64,000 nt of DNA. Origin: Helopsaltes ochotensis. Its lineage: Eukaryota; Chordata; Aves; Passeriformes; Locustellidae. How positions within the stretch are numbered: the stretch's first letter is position 1; each line of letters begins with the position of its first letter. The stretch is taken from NCBI GenBank assembly GCA_013400155.1, contig VXBM01000283.1, forward strand, positions 475,012-539,011. Direction: 5' to 3'. Of the stretch, positions 50,201-62,037 are shown one piece after another. Below the pieces are notes generated by a model that ran no database searches, was not told where the DNA came from, and saw nothing but the letters and a program-made list of their open reading frames with translations. Position numbers and translations under genes: made by a program.

Positions 50201-52765
50201 TGTAGTGGACATCAGACTAGTGTGCAACAGGGTGACTTAACAGCAGGAAATGGATGATCAAAGCAAAGATTTTGAGGAATGGTAGAGCATGTCAAATTTC
50301 AGAGAATTTCCTTCCACTCTCTAGCAATTTCCAAGAAAATAACTTGAGCTAGTTGTCCATCCCAGACCACTGTCCAATACAACAATCCTTAACGCTTTAA
50401 ACAAGATTTTGGATTTTAGAAAGGAAGCTGAGTCCAAACATGTGAATTCTGTTATGAAGTTTTTTCACCACCTGTCTGGTATCTGTATGGTTTATAGGAT
50501 TGTGCTTTTCATATTCTGCTGACCTGTGGAGCCTTTGAAACAATTTGTCCATTTTAAGATGTTCTACAGTAAACCAGGACACTGCTGAGTGTTCTAGAGG
50601 CTACTGCAGTTCTTCAGCTGGTTGAATGTGATTTCTGCTGATTTGCTGGTGCTGGCTAGTGCAGTCTTCTGACCCCTAGATGCTTCTCATAGCTGCATAA
50701 ATGGTTTTGTAAAGCAGCAGTTACTTTTGTAAAGGATGCAGTTACTGTGGAATTTAGCAGCACCAAAGTATCTGTGCTAAAGCTGTGTTCACTCAAAACT
50801 GAGCTTTATAGTCATAAAATTAGCTTCCCTTTCAATAAGATAGAGATGGAGCATGTAATGGAAATATTATCCGGTTATTTACTAACACTGTCCTGCCTGC
50901 AAATTCTTAAAGAGCAGTTAAAAGTGCAAAATACAGCCATTTCTTGAAGCTTTTCTGGAGAGGCTTTGAATAACTTCATCTCACACTGATTTGAAGAAAG
51001 CAAGTCAGTGCATGGGTGTGACTTTTGGGATCAGGCCTTCGTAAATCAGCCATCTCCAGTATATTAATGACAATCTACTTTAAGGAAAAAGGACATCTAT
51101 GACATACTCTTTATCTCTGTAGCAACTTTTTTTCTTAGAGGGTTTGATAAAGATGTAACTGATATGACTCCAGAAGCCAGTGAAAAGCCTGAAGTGAAAC
51201 TTGAAGCTCCGTTTTGTTTTTCAGATGAATGTTACGCAGTTTTTGTATGCCTTTGCTTCGTGCCTGTTCCAAAAGCTTCCTTTTTTTCCTTTAAGCAGTC
51301 AAAGCACACAAATGCTTGCCTATTCTATAGTCATGGCATTTATGTGTAACTGATGAGATAATTGTGTGGTGAACATGGTAGTAAAATCTGATCTGCTGGG
51401 CAAGGTGTGTAGTACAGTGGTGTGTTTCGTGTGTTAGCATATGTACTTATGGGCACCCAAAAGCCAGAACAAGGAGTACACGGAGCATTCAGGCTCAGGG
51501 TGTGTCTGGAGGCAGGATGCCCCTTGATAAGAGGTGGGAGGCAACCACATTCAGCCATCGATGACTGAAAAGGCTTTTTTGTAGAATGGCAGCAGAAGAA
51601 TGCTATCGATGACTTGTGCAATCCAAACACATGACGTGGAGACAGCTGCAGGGTTTTTGTTATTGTTCTGTGTCCTGATTCCAATCTCCAGTACATGCCA
51701 GTTATGTTTGGTCACTGGAAGTGTTCCTGTATGTACATGAACTCCATGTGACAAAAATTACTCTTCTCAGAGGTCACAGATGATTCCTTTGCTTCGGCAC
51801 AGGAGGCCTGCCTGACGTGCCTTCTAGTGTCCTCCAAAATGGCAAATGTCAGATAAACACCCTTTGGAGAAGGCCTCACTGTTTTTGCCAGAGTTTTGGG
51901 GCCGTAGGATTTTCGTGGTTTCCCTTGTCTCCCTAGGCTCTTTGGAGATAAGTCCTTGTTTCTCTAGAATGCATTCCCTTAAACTGTCTAAAAAGAACAG
52001 TGGTCTGTGGTTATCAAGAGCTTTCAGTTCATGCTGTAGCTGATCAGTTAATTACAAGGACACCAACTCTTGAACTTGCTCTAGATGTTTCAACAGCGAT
52101 GATATCTGCTAAGTTCATCAAGAACAAAATAATTAGTGTTAAGTGAATAAGGATTAATTTAGTACTGCAGGAATATGTGTGAGGCATTGGTATACTCTAG
52201 TCGCAAAGCTCTCCTTCCTTACAGACAGACATGAGGTTGGTTTTTCCCAACTGAGTCAGTAAAATCCATTTCATGGATCCACCTCAGAATTTATCAGAAT
52301 GAGAAAATTGTTTACCTGAGTTGGAAATACTCTCCTGATGGTAAGAAGTATGAAAGAAAGATGGCATTCACTCACAAATGAGAGGTTTCCAAACCAGAGC
52401 AGCAGAGGAATGCAGGTCAAGATCAGGGTGTCATTGTGTTTTGACATACTGTTGTGGTGGAACAAATGTAACTCGACGCTTAACGATAGGTGCTTGGGCA
52501 TGGAGCAGGGGAGCAGTGGTTGGTGATACAGAAGGAACGATCTCAAGTCATCTTACATAATGTTGTCATCAGTGGCATCCCTGCTTGTTTTTAACTTCTG
52601 GTTCAGTACTTAGCTGAGTTAAATTATGTTTGCAGTCAGTAGGGATAGTAATTATCATGTTTAATCTTACTCCAGAACAGCAAAAGTAAGCATTTGCCTC
52701 AGTCTCTCTTTTGTCCATGATGACTTATTTTGATCACTGTTTGACTTCCTGGGAAGCATGTTTTT

Positions 52766-52908
52766 CACAAAATCACAGAATATTGTGAGTTGGAAGAAGC
52801 CATAAGGATCATCAAGTTCAACTCTTCAGTGAATGGCCCATACAGGGATCAAATCCACAACCTTGGTATTAGTAGCACCATGCTCTCACCAGCTAAACTA
52901 ATCTCAGG
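52766..52908 (-). mobile_element. tRNA-Ile-derived SINE with CR1-type tail (TguSINE1-like)
   Basis: Read on the minus strand, the 5' part resembles tRNA-Ile: an A-box-like TTAGTTTAGCTGG, then GAGCATGGTGCTA, CCAAGGTTGTGG, a degenerate B box GGATTTGATCC and TATGGGCCATTCACT. A short unique body and a CR1-like 3' end follow, with GTTGAACTTGATGATCCTTA and the terminal ATTCTGTGATTTTGTG. This head and tail match TguSINE1, a passerine SINE mobilised by CR1 machinery. GTTTTT flanks both ends exactly (52760-52765 and 52909-52914), a possible 6-bp target-site duplication. The element lies antisense to EGFR. The anticodon region is altered and the B box degenerate, so it is neither a functional tRNA gene nor likely active. 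Confidence 0.85.
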
Positions 52909-53183
52909 GTTTTTAAGAAAGGCTGTTTTGTAAAAGTGGAAAAGTGTGTACCCAAAGTCATGTCAGGTGAGGGTGGGCAGATTTTGAAACCATTAAGTGT
53001 GACTGGATCAGATGTGCTGATGAGAACCTCTGTGTATCTGTAATAAAACACTGACCAGTGCAGTGTGGACTGTGTGGTTTTCTCGCTGACTTAAGCAAAA
53101 TGCAATACTCTTGCATTTTTCCAATAATTTCAACAATGGAAAAAGATGTCTAAGAGGGAGCCTGTGAGGGAAGAAGGAAACTT

Positions 53184-53218
53184 GCTAGGGAACATGCTAG
53201 GGAACATGCTAGGGAACT
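53184..53218 (+). repeat. 12-bp minisatellite, about three units
   Basis: GCTAGGGAACAT is repeated twice and followed by a third partial, diverged unit (GCTAGGGAACT). Confidence 0.85.
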
Positions 53219-53861
53219 TATCCTGAACCACAGTACTGTGAGGAGCTAGTCATATTGATTTCCCTTTTTGATTTATACACTATTTTGTCCATCAAGATAC
53301 CTGTTCCTTCCTCTCCTGGCCTCTGTAGTTGTCTTTCCCTGTAATACTTGCTTTTTGTTCTGGGGACCATCAGCTAAAGTATCATATAAAGGTATTTTTG
53401 TCTTGATTAAATGCACTATTAAACCTCCAGACATCTTGCAGTGGAAGTGTTTTCTGTAATTACTTGTCTTGAAGGCTCACTGAGGAATGAAGAATATAGG
53501 GAAACACTTGGAAATGCAATCGTATGGCAAAATATTTCTTTCTTTTGATAATCGTAATCTTTTAAAGTATTGTCACATTAGCACATGTGCAGGTCTGTTC
53601 TAGATACAACGGACAGTCTTTTAGCACTGTTTTAACAAGATACAAATCTCAGCTCTAATGCATTGATGTGTTTTCTCCTTGCCAGCAAGACAAATACAAG
53701 CAATTTTTTTCTAAAGCTACTGAGTGAACAGTGCTGTCTAACTCTAAATTGCTTTAAGGGGGAATCAATACGATGCATCCACTTCTAATAGCCCATTTGC
53801 CAATGTTTTTTTAGGTCTATGTATAAAGTTTGGGCATGGATGATCATTGTTCATTTTAGTT

Positions 53862-53875
53862 CACAATATATTGTG
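53862..53875. repeat. Perfect 14-bp palindrome
   Basis: CACAATATATTGTG equals its own reverse complement. It may be a chance AT-rich palindrome or a dimeric protein site; no family is assigned. Confidence 0.7.
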
Positions 53876-56800
53876 TATAACTAATGATACAATTCAAGGG
53901 CACAATGAGAAGGTCATAAGGTTTTAAAAGAAAATGGCAGCTGAGCACAGCAAAGGAAAGCTTATTGTTCCACAGTGTTTTGTAATTAATCTTAATAAAG
54001 ATTTGCTCTATATAACATAGCTGTTCTTTTATTGAGTTGTTATATAGTGGCTTTTACCTCTGAGGATCCCTAGAGCACCTTCTTTCGTAAGTGAAGTTTA
54101 GAGGAAAAGGAGTTATGTGTTCACGCTACTTCTTCCTTGGCAACTGCGGATTTTTCCCACTCTTCCATTTCAGTGTACCACATTATTACATGCATTTCCA
54201 TGGCAAATACAACGTATCAAAAGCTTTCTCAGACTTGATTTTTCTATCTTTATTTTGTAACTTGCTGCATCCAACAATTGCTCCCAGAAAGTACCCTGAG
54301 AGTATTATAATTTCATCTCTATGAATTTTGTGGTCACATGCACGTCTCACTGGACCAAGCTACTGTGGTTTTTTGTTTTGTAGAACACGCCATTGACTTT
54401 GATATGAAAATTGAAAAGCAAAAATTTCTACTTAGAACTTGATTGCCTGTATAGCAAAATGATTTGTTTCTAACTGCAGGGCTGAGAGGGAAGGCTCTGG
54501 AGGCATTTTTCTGCAGGGTGGACAGTGCTTGGTTGTTCTCAATTTACACATGCTTGAATTTTGTGTTTCCAAAAATATAGTTTCCATCTATATTCACTAA
54601 AGTTTTTCTAATATCTGGGGGGTTTTGGAATCTACTTAAAAGGCATCTAATTTGTGGGGGTTTTTCCTGTTCTATTTTTTTATGAGATTTCTTGTTTTCT
54701 CAGAAAAATCTGCAATGGGATTTGTGCTTGTGTCCCGAAGCAGATGGATGCAATAAGATAGGAACAGCTTTCCCAAGGAGCTGGTTCCAAGTTGTTTAGA
54801 GCACATCTCCATGTCTCACGCTCAGACAAGGGTCACAGATCTCTAGGGGGAATGTGTTTGCACCTCAGCCTCTCATAAAATATGAGGGTATATTTCACGG
54901 TGGTCAGCATGGATAAAGGGGTGAAGGCTTATACCTTTCCTCCTTTCTGCTTGATCCTTGCCTTTGCTTGTGGCAATGTTTATGAGAATGAGACCTGTGC
55001 ATCAGAACAGATGTAATGGTCTTGACCAATTTCACCAGTGCATTAGAAACAAGCAGATTTTTTCCTACAACATCTGTGTTATGCATGTGCTTTCTATTTT
55101 AATCCTCCTTTTCTTTCAAATGTTTCTATTACGAACCTGGTGATGAAAGCTCCCCTTTTTTTGAGCCCATTTTCAGAGCTGGGTACCTGTCATAGAGTAT
55201 GCTAGGGCAATAAATTACTTTGTGCTTTATGATTGTAACTCCAAATTAGAGGACCAACGTATTGTGCAAGGCTGGTTACCTTAATCCCAAGGTGTGTAAG
55301 AGAAATATGAATGACAACTTTTTTATTTTAAGGAATAGGCTATTATAAATAAGTTGTGAATAAGACTGGCATCTAAAGCAAGGCCACAACCTTGAAAATG
55401 TATATTAAAAGTACTAAAATGCAAATACCACAGAATGATGATATTGTCCACAAAGAAGGTTTCAGTCAGTATGCACTGTTAAGACGTGATATTGTCAGTC
55501 TTTAACTCTGAAAGCTTGTACCCAAAGCTGACTGGTGGAAAAGTAGAGTTTAAGATAGGTTCCTGTAAAGAAATGCTTCTCTTTGTTGGAAGAAAGAGTA
55601 TGGCTATCTCAGTCAGGCAGGGATTCACATGCGTTCAATAGCACTCATTGGGGAAGACCTGGTAGCACTTAGAATATTATGTTGCAGAGTTCCTGAAAGA
55701 TTGTTACATTTTTCAATTTCCATAATATTTAATCTGAAGAGATTTCAAAACAATTATTTAGAGAGACTTTTTCTAAAATACAGTATCCTCAGTCTGACTT
55801 TCTTGCAATGTTGCTAGTGCACCATGGTTACCATCCAAGTTCATGTCATGAGTTGCAGTGGGATAGTCCTTGCTGCTTGCAGCCATGCTAGAACTGGTTT
55901 TCACAATGTACACTCTTTCATCAGTGTTTAATCTTGGATTACATTTGTTTTTTTCTCCATTATGCTGTCAGCTTACTCTTATCCTGCAGGTCTCTGCAAA
56001 TGGTGATGGCTTGTCATGTGATACTCTTACGGTCTTTTCAGTGGCTCCTCCTTCTTCTCAGTTTTGGAACAATGTATTGATATAACACTGGATTGCCAAG
56101 TCTTGTGGGAACATCGTTATTAAACTGTGGTCCATATTCGCCCTTCAGAGGTTGAATGAAAGAAAACAGATGGGGTCAATTTACACATTAAGAAAAAAAC
56201 TTTAGAAGTAAGTGAACAGGAAATAACCACTGCCCTTATATTAACTTTTGTTCATTTCTGATTCTTTTCCCTTCGTAATTACTCCCCTGTGATGTCAAGT
56301 GTGCTTGGAGTTATTTAGGTTTGGGGCTTTATTCCTCCCAGCCTTGTCCTCTCTGTTGAAGTTCCTAACTTTTGAGTCACTATAGGTGAGGCTGCCTACA
56401 TAGCCCTACTGCTGCTTCCCCTTGCAGATGGGTAGATGAGGCATTTTGGACAGTCCTTGTAAAAGGTGAGGGAGGAAGGGAGCCTGCAGGAGGAAGGAGA
56501 GCTATTATACAAAAAACTCCTGAGACTGACTTCCATTCTTAAGCAGTTGCTGAAGCTGGGTCTTCAGCTGTCACTGCAACACTGGGGACCTGAACCTCAT
56601 AACCAGCACTGTCAGCTGGATTGCCAGAAAAGAAATTGAATGGGGGTTTAAAGAGGAAGAACTGATACATAAGCTATATAAAAGAGCAGGGAGAAATCAT
56701 GAGTTGGAAAACTCTTTCCTCTAGTTGCTGTCTTGATGGGGTTTTCTATAGCAATATTCTCTCCCTGTTGTAATGGTTTTAACCTTTGGTCTAGAGTTTG

Positions 56801-58405
56801 CTTCCTGCCAACATCTGCTAGCAGACATACTTGTGTTGGAAAACAGGGATTAACCAACCAGTGTAGGATTAACTCTATATTTCTTTCAGCATTTTCTGCT
56901 CAAAGAAAACCTCATAGGGCCTGAAAACATCTGATATTCACACTAAAGCTCACTTAATAGCTTGAAGATTTTACTAATTAGATTTTATTAATTGGGGTAC
57001 AAATATTTCCAGGTAATCTCTGACTTTTAAGGCCTAAAATTCCAAATGAGAAAAAAAGTTTTTGTTATCTCAAATGTCTTTGCAGTGATGGTTTGTAGGT
57101 GAGGAAGGCCACCAGATTTCTTAAATATAGTGCCACCAAAGGAACTTCATTTGGTGGTCTAAGGTAAAATGATGAAACTCTTTAGGTCTACATTTCAGAA
57201 ATACAAGGAAAAACTAAGTGGAATTTTTATTATAGTTTCTTGTAAATGAAGAGAGATCTGGTGTAATAGCAGCAGATCCTTTCATAAAATAGAAAGTGTC
57301 CCCAAACATTTACATGCAGAAGTGTATAAGTGTGTTTTCACTTTACAATAAAGCCAGACCTAAATCAAAAACCTGGATCTAACACTGCAGTTTAGGCTCA
57401 TCACAGACTCAGCTACCTAAAATGATGGTTATAGGAGGTGAAAAGCATAGCTCTAGTTCTTGTCCACTTGCTGCTTCATACATTCTCCAGCAGTGAGTCT
57501 GCACTGACAGTTTAAAGACCACTGGGTTTGGGGCTTGGAGGGGTTTCTCTCAAACCAAGTCTGCAAACTCTTCTCTGTTCTTCTATGTATCTGCAGTAAT
57601 TTACTTTTTAAAAATGTGTGCTTCCACTTCTTTGAGTCTAAATATGCTCTTTTAAATAACCCTCAAAGAAATGCCTGAAAATGTTTGAGAAAAAGCAAAG
57701 AAAATCTGCTTGATGTTTGTGTTATGCCTTAGCTTTGGAACCCAGCAGTAGGCAGATTATTAAGAATGGCGTTATTAGTTAAATAGAATTGTTTAAGAGT
57801 TTGAATTAAAATGAAGAGGAAGATGTGGATTACCTTACTGTCCCAGCTGAAATAGGAGGCTCTCAAGTGCCTACAGGAGAGTTTCTCTTCCTTAGAAAGA
57901 TTTTTCATGCTGATTAATTCTTTTAGAGCTCCTTAGACCAGGAACCACACCGGTATAGTGGAGTCAGAGGTCTGAAAACACTGAAAATGCGTTAGGGCCA
58001 AGGAAGGTGAAGGGAAGCATGGCACCTGCAAAATTTCCTGCAAATAATACACACCCAGCTCCAGAAGAGGTATGGTAGGTGGCATGTCCTGGCAATGACT
58101 GGGAGGACTTTTAGCTGCATACAAGTCCTCAGCCTCAGGCTCTCTTCAGGGAGGAGCTTTGTGCTTTTCTTAAGCCTTTTGCCAGACAGGGGAAGTTGTT
58201 TCTTGTGGGAGGCTTTTGTGAGGCATGACTGGAAGGACAAGGGTGAGGTGCAGTATTAAACAGTGGCCAAGTCTGATGGGCAGTTTGATCTATATTGTGT
58301 GGATGCCTCTCCCCAGCTTACTACTTTTGGCTTGGAACGGCTTCACGAAGACGTAAATCCCACTTCACTGTCCCTTGCCCATCTAGTCTCAAGATTTTTA
58401 TTTAA

Positions 58406-58438
58406 AATTAAAAAAGAAAAAAAAAAAAAAGAAGAAAA
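58406..58438 (+). repeat. Poly-A-rich tract
   Basis: TTAAAAAAG then about 14 A and GAAGAAAAG. This is low-complexity sequence, possibly a retroposon tail, although no body was recognised upstream. Confidence 0.75.
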
Positions 58439-61400
58439 GCTGAATTATGTAATTCAGTACTGGGTGGCTTGCTGCATGAGCAGATACTGACTGTTCTGCA
58501 GCTCTCATGAAGGTGGTGTGAAGGCACTGAGTCAAAATAAATGTCACATGACCCGTCCCAGGTAACCCAACAGAAATGCTGTCATGTGCCTGTGGCAGAC
58601 CTGAACCCCTCATGTATTCCTATGGGATTCTTACCATGGGAGATTGAGGAGCCACAGCTTTCCAGTTGTGCTCTTCAAACCAAAGAGGGAGGCAGGAGGG
58701 TTCAGCATGACCCACCATGGTTCCAGCAGCAATGTCTCAAGGGACAGCATTATCAAGTGCTCATTTTCCCTTGTCAAACGTCAGGCTTTGGCGTCTCTTC
58801 TTTTTTAATGTACTAAGGGTAGGTATGCTGTGGCTCTGGAATGAAAAAGAAGCTGCTGGAAGAGTCTGCCTGGTTCCTGAGCTGCAAGCCAGTGAAATTT
58901 TGTGGCAAGTCAGTTCTTGAGTGAAGGCTAAATAGCCAGACCTGGGTGGGGTTCGCCTCTGCCTTTAGAAGTAATCTGAGTTGTCTGTGAAGGACCAAAG
59001 CGATTTTTGGTTCTTTAATATAAGAACCAGCCAGTTCTTGACAGTCTTGAGTCTTTTTGTGGAAAATAAATTCAGCACTGTCACTGTTAGAATAAATGAA
59101 GAAAATAAACTGAGTTAGAGTTTGTTTCTGAGGTTGTTACATCCTTTTATGAAGTATCTGGATCTGGTAAAATAAACATCACCAGTGCCAACAAGGAGGG
59201 AGGAAAACAGAGCTGTTTGCCCTTCTGCTTCCTGCTGGTGTCCTTGCCTCCTGCCCTGATGAGATTTCCTCCAGCTGTCACTCCCTGCTGTAAATGTGCC
59301 TGTGCTGCATTGGTGGGGGCTGTGGTTTTCCTCCAGCACCAGTGTCCATGGTCATATAGCTATCATCTCAGGTCAGCCCTCTTCATTGCTCCATCCAGCA
59401 TTTTATCTGCAGTAACCTGCACTTCAAAACAAGGGTAGAAAACTGTCTCTCTGATAGGAATGATGAATACGGACTTGGCATCTTCATCTGTGAATTGGAA
59501 AAGATGAAAAAGCAAGGCTTGCCTGAAGGTGGATCATCAGAAATGAGCAAAATAAACAAGGTAAAACAGAGCTCCTTATGCCCAATGTGATAGTCTGCTT
59601 CCCTCATATGGTACTTATAATTCTGGCTCAATAAATAAGCTATGGACACTGAACCTGCTGGGAATTAAAACATAGGTGTTGTGCTCAGGATAGGAAGGAA
59701 ATGTAAGGCAAGAGTTTCAGTGTTTGGGTCCATCAGCCTCTGCCAGCAGAGCTAGGGTCAGGACATGCAGGGGAAGGAAATGGATGGATGCTCAGTCACC
59801 TGGCTGTTTGCTAAATAAGGGCATTCTCTTTCACAGAGCAGTGGAAGTCTGAAACAGTAACTGTCCCCCTGAAGACCTGTTTCCCTCTATTTTTTAGAGA
59901 ACTGCCAAATAGAAAAGAGAGTAAGTTAAAACCCATGGATAGGTTATTAACCTCGTCTCTATCTTGATGATGTATTATCCAACCTCAGTTCAGCCTAATG
60001 CTGTGAAAAGAAAAATAAATGAAGAGGAAAATTAAAGAGATGAAGAGGAGAAAGAGTAGACCTGCAGTAATAATTTCTTTTCCCCAGTTCACGAGCCGAG
60101 AAGGCTGTAGAGGTAGGGGCAGGGTAGATACCCATCTTGCTCGTAGGCAAGAGCCACTTCTCCTTTTAAGGCCTCTTTTGTATGTGAGGTGCTTTAATGA
60201 ACAGTGGGAGTTTTCTACTGGAAAAGACAAAAAAAGAGCTGAGGTCATTTGTACAGTTGAAAAGTAATATATTTTTCTGGTACACTGAAGGAAACTTCGG
60301 ACCAAGCCTTTAGTGTTCTTTTAACTGATTACTTCCATATGGACTGACTTTTTGTGCTCAAGTAATGTTAATGCAGCTGAAACCCAAGCAGGTTTTAACT
60401 CCTATACTTTCCACTGCAGAAAATGCACCTCTTTGCATACGTATTAGTTACATTTTACTCCAGCTTTATAGTGTTTTGGGGGGAATTTCTTTAACTGCGT
60501 AAGAGCAAGCTACTGTTGGAGGGAGTGGGCCCAGAACCCCAACAGGAGCCTTTCCAGCATCCCAGAAGAAATTCTCTGCATTTTGTTGATTGTTTAAGGT
60601 TTCTCTTTTTTTCTGTATTTAGGATACTAATGAAATTTAAACTAAACTAGGAAATTAATAGAAATATTTACAGTGCAGCTAGAATAATTTGTGGCGTTAA
60701 CACAAAAATAAACATTCCCAAGAAAGGATTGGAAAGCAGGATTATATCATAAAAAGAAATAGCCAGCACATTCCTTTTGTCCCATCTTCCAACCTGTCAC
60801 TTGTGTTTGTCTCTCCCAGATTCCGTGGACTCTTTGCATATTTATTTAGATTAAATAAAACATTCAGCTCTATATCCTTTTTAATATTGGGTCAGAGAGC
60901 ATAACTGGGTCAATCTGTAAAGCAGAAATGAAAAATATAAATATTTTAACAAGTGAGAAGCTGCTGCATTTTCACTTCTTACTGCATATACTATTCTTGA
61001 AGGTACTGGGAAGAGAGATGGGGCTGGAGGGGAAGGAGGGCAGAGAGATGGTATGTAAAGGAAGGCTGAGAAAATGCGTTAAAATGACACATCTTGAGAG
61101 AATCTGTTTGAACAGTGGAGATTTACAAAGTTTTGTCCTACTCCATGGCAACTTGGGTACACAGATCAAACATGTCATAGGAGTAACATGGGGCAGGTGA
61201 GCCTTGAGCCAAAAAATTCGAGAGGGAGCAATGTGAGGGGGCGGGTGATGCTGGAAGACTTTGGAGATGTCTGTCTACTGCACATGAGCAGGAAGCCTGG
61301 CTGAGGAGCGAGGAGGGTTTGGTGCCCATCATGGGCTGCCATTAGCTACAGCTGGAGATTTTACTTCTCTTTTAGAAGAGCAGATAGGTACTTATTCTTT

Positions 61401-62013
61401 CAGGGTTTTTTAGACAAAACCTTTATTTACAAGTCCTCTAACACTTGTTTAAGGAAAAATACATGTTTTTGCTGTTTTGCTTTGCTTTAGGGTTGAGGCT
61501 TGTTCATCAGTTTCCTATGGTCTGCCATGTATGACCAGAAACTTTACTCCATGTTGACTTGCTGCTTGTTTTCCAACATGCTCTAATATTTGCATTTTGG
61601 GGGCATCTTTTAATTTACTTTTGCTGATGTGTCTTGATTTGTTTATGCTGTCATAACATTGAACATCCCAATCACTCAATCACTAACATGATCTCTTATA
61701 CAGAAAGCTAAAACTGAAGCATTGGTGTAAATTTAGTGCTCTGAGAGCTTTTCATGCAACACCAGAAACCTTAGATCGTTTCTAATACAGCCTGATTGAG
61801 AGGGTCTCCCTTGAATGGAAATTACAATGTGATACCATGCTGAGACAGAACAGATTTCTCAAGGCAGCTTAATGCATTCTCAGCTCAGCATAATTCTTAA
61901 GTCTTGTACTACTCAATATACGCCATTATCTTAGCTCAGTGGGTCTATCTGAATTGGCAGATTAATGACAAATTGTCTTGTTTTGTTCAATTTCATAGTA
62001 GAGTATAGGAATT

Positions 62014-62037
62014 AAAAAAAAAAAAAAAAGAGAGAGA
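62014..62037 (+). repeat. Poly-A followed by (GA)n
   Basis: About 16 A run into GAGAGAGA. Simple sequence, with no retroposon recognised. Confidence 0.8.

Larger units (their letters stand above)
41481..52759. other. Intron 1 segment, no gene recognised
   Basis: No exon or large transposon recognised. Small tandem duplications occur at 42034-42055 (ATTTACTTAC twice), 43964-43996 (16-17 bp twice) and 44217-44250 (17 bp twice). Homopolymers are frequent. The 163-codon minus-strand frame at 49206-49697 starts with GTG and has no recognisable domain. Confidence 0.6.

Noticed and set aside
52766..52908. tRNA-Ile gene on the minus strand
   Set aside because: The anticodon region is altered, the B box is degenerate and a CR1-like tail follows, so it is a SINE and not a tRNA gene.
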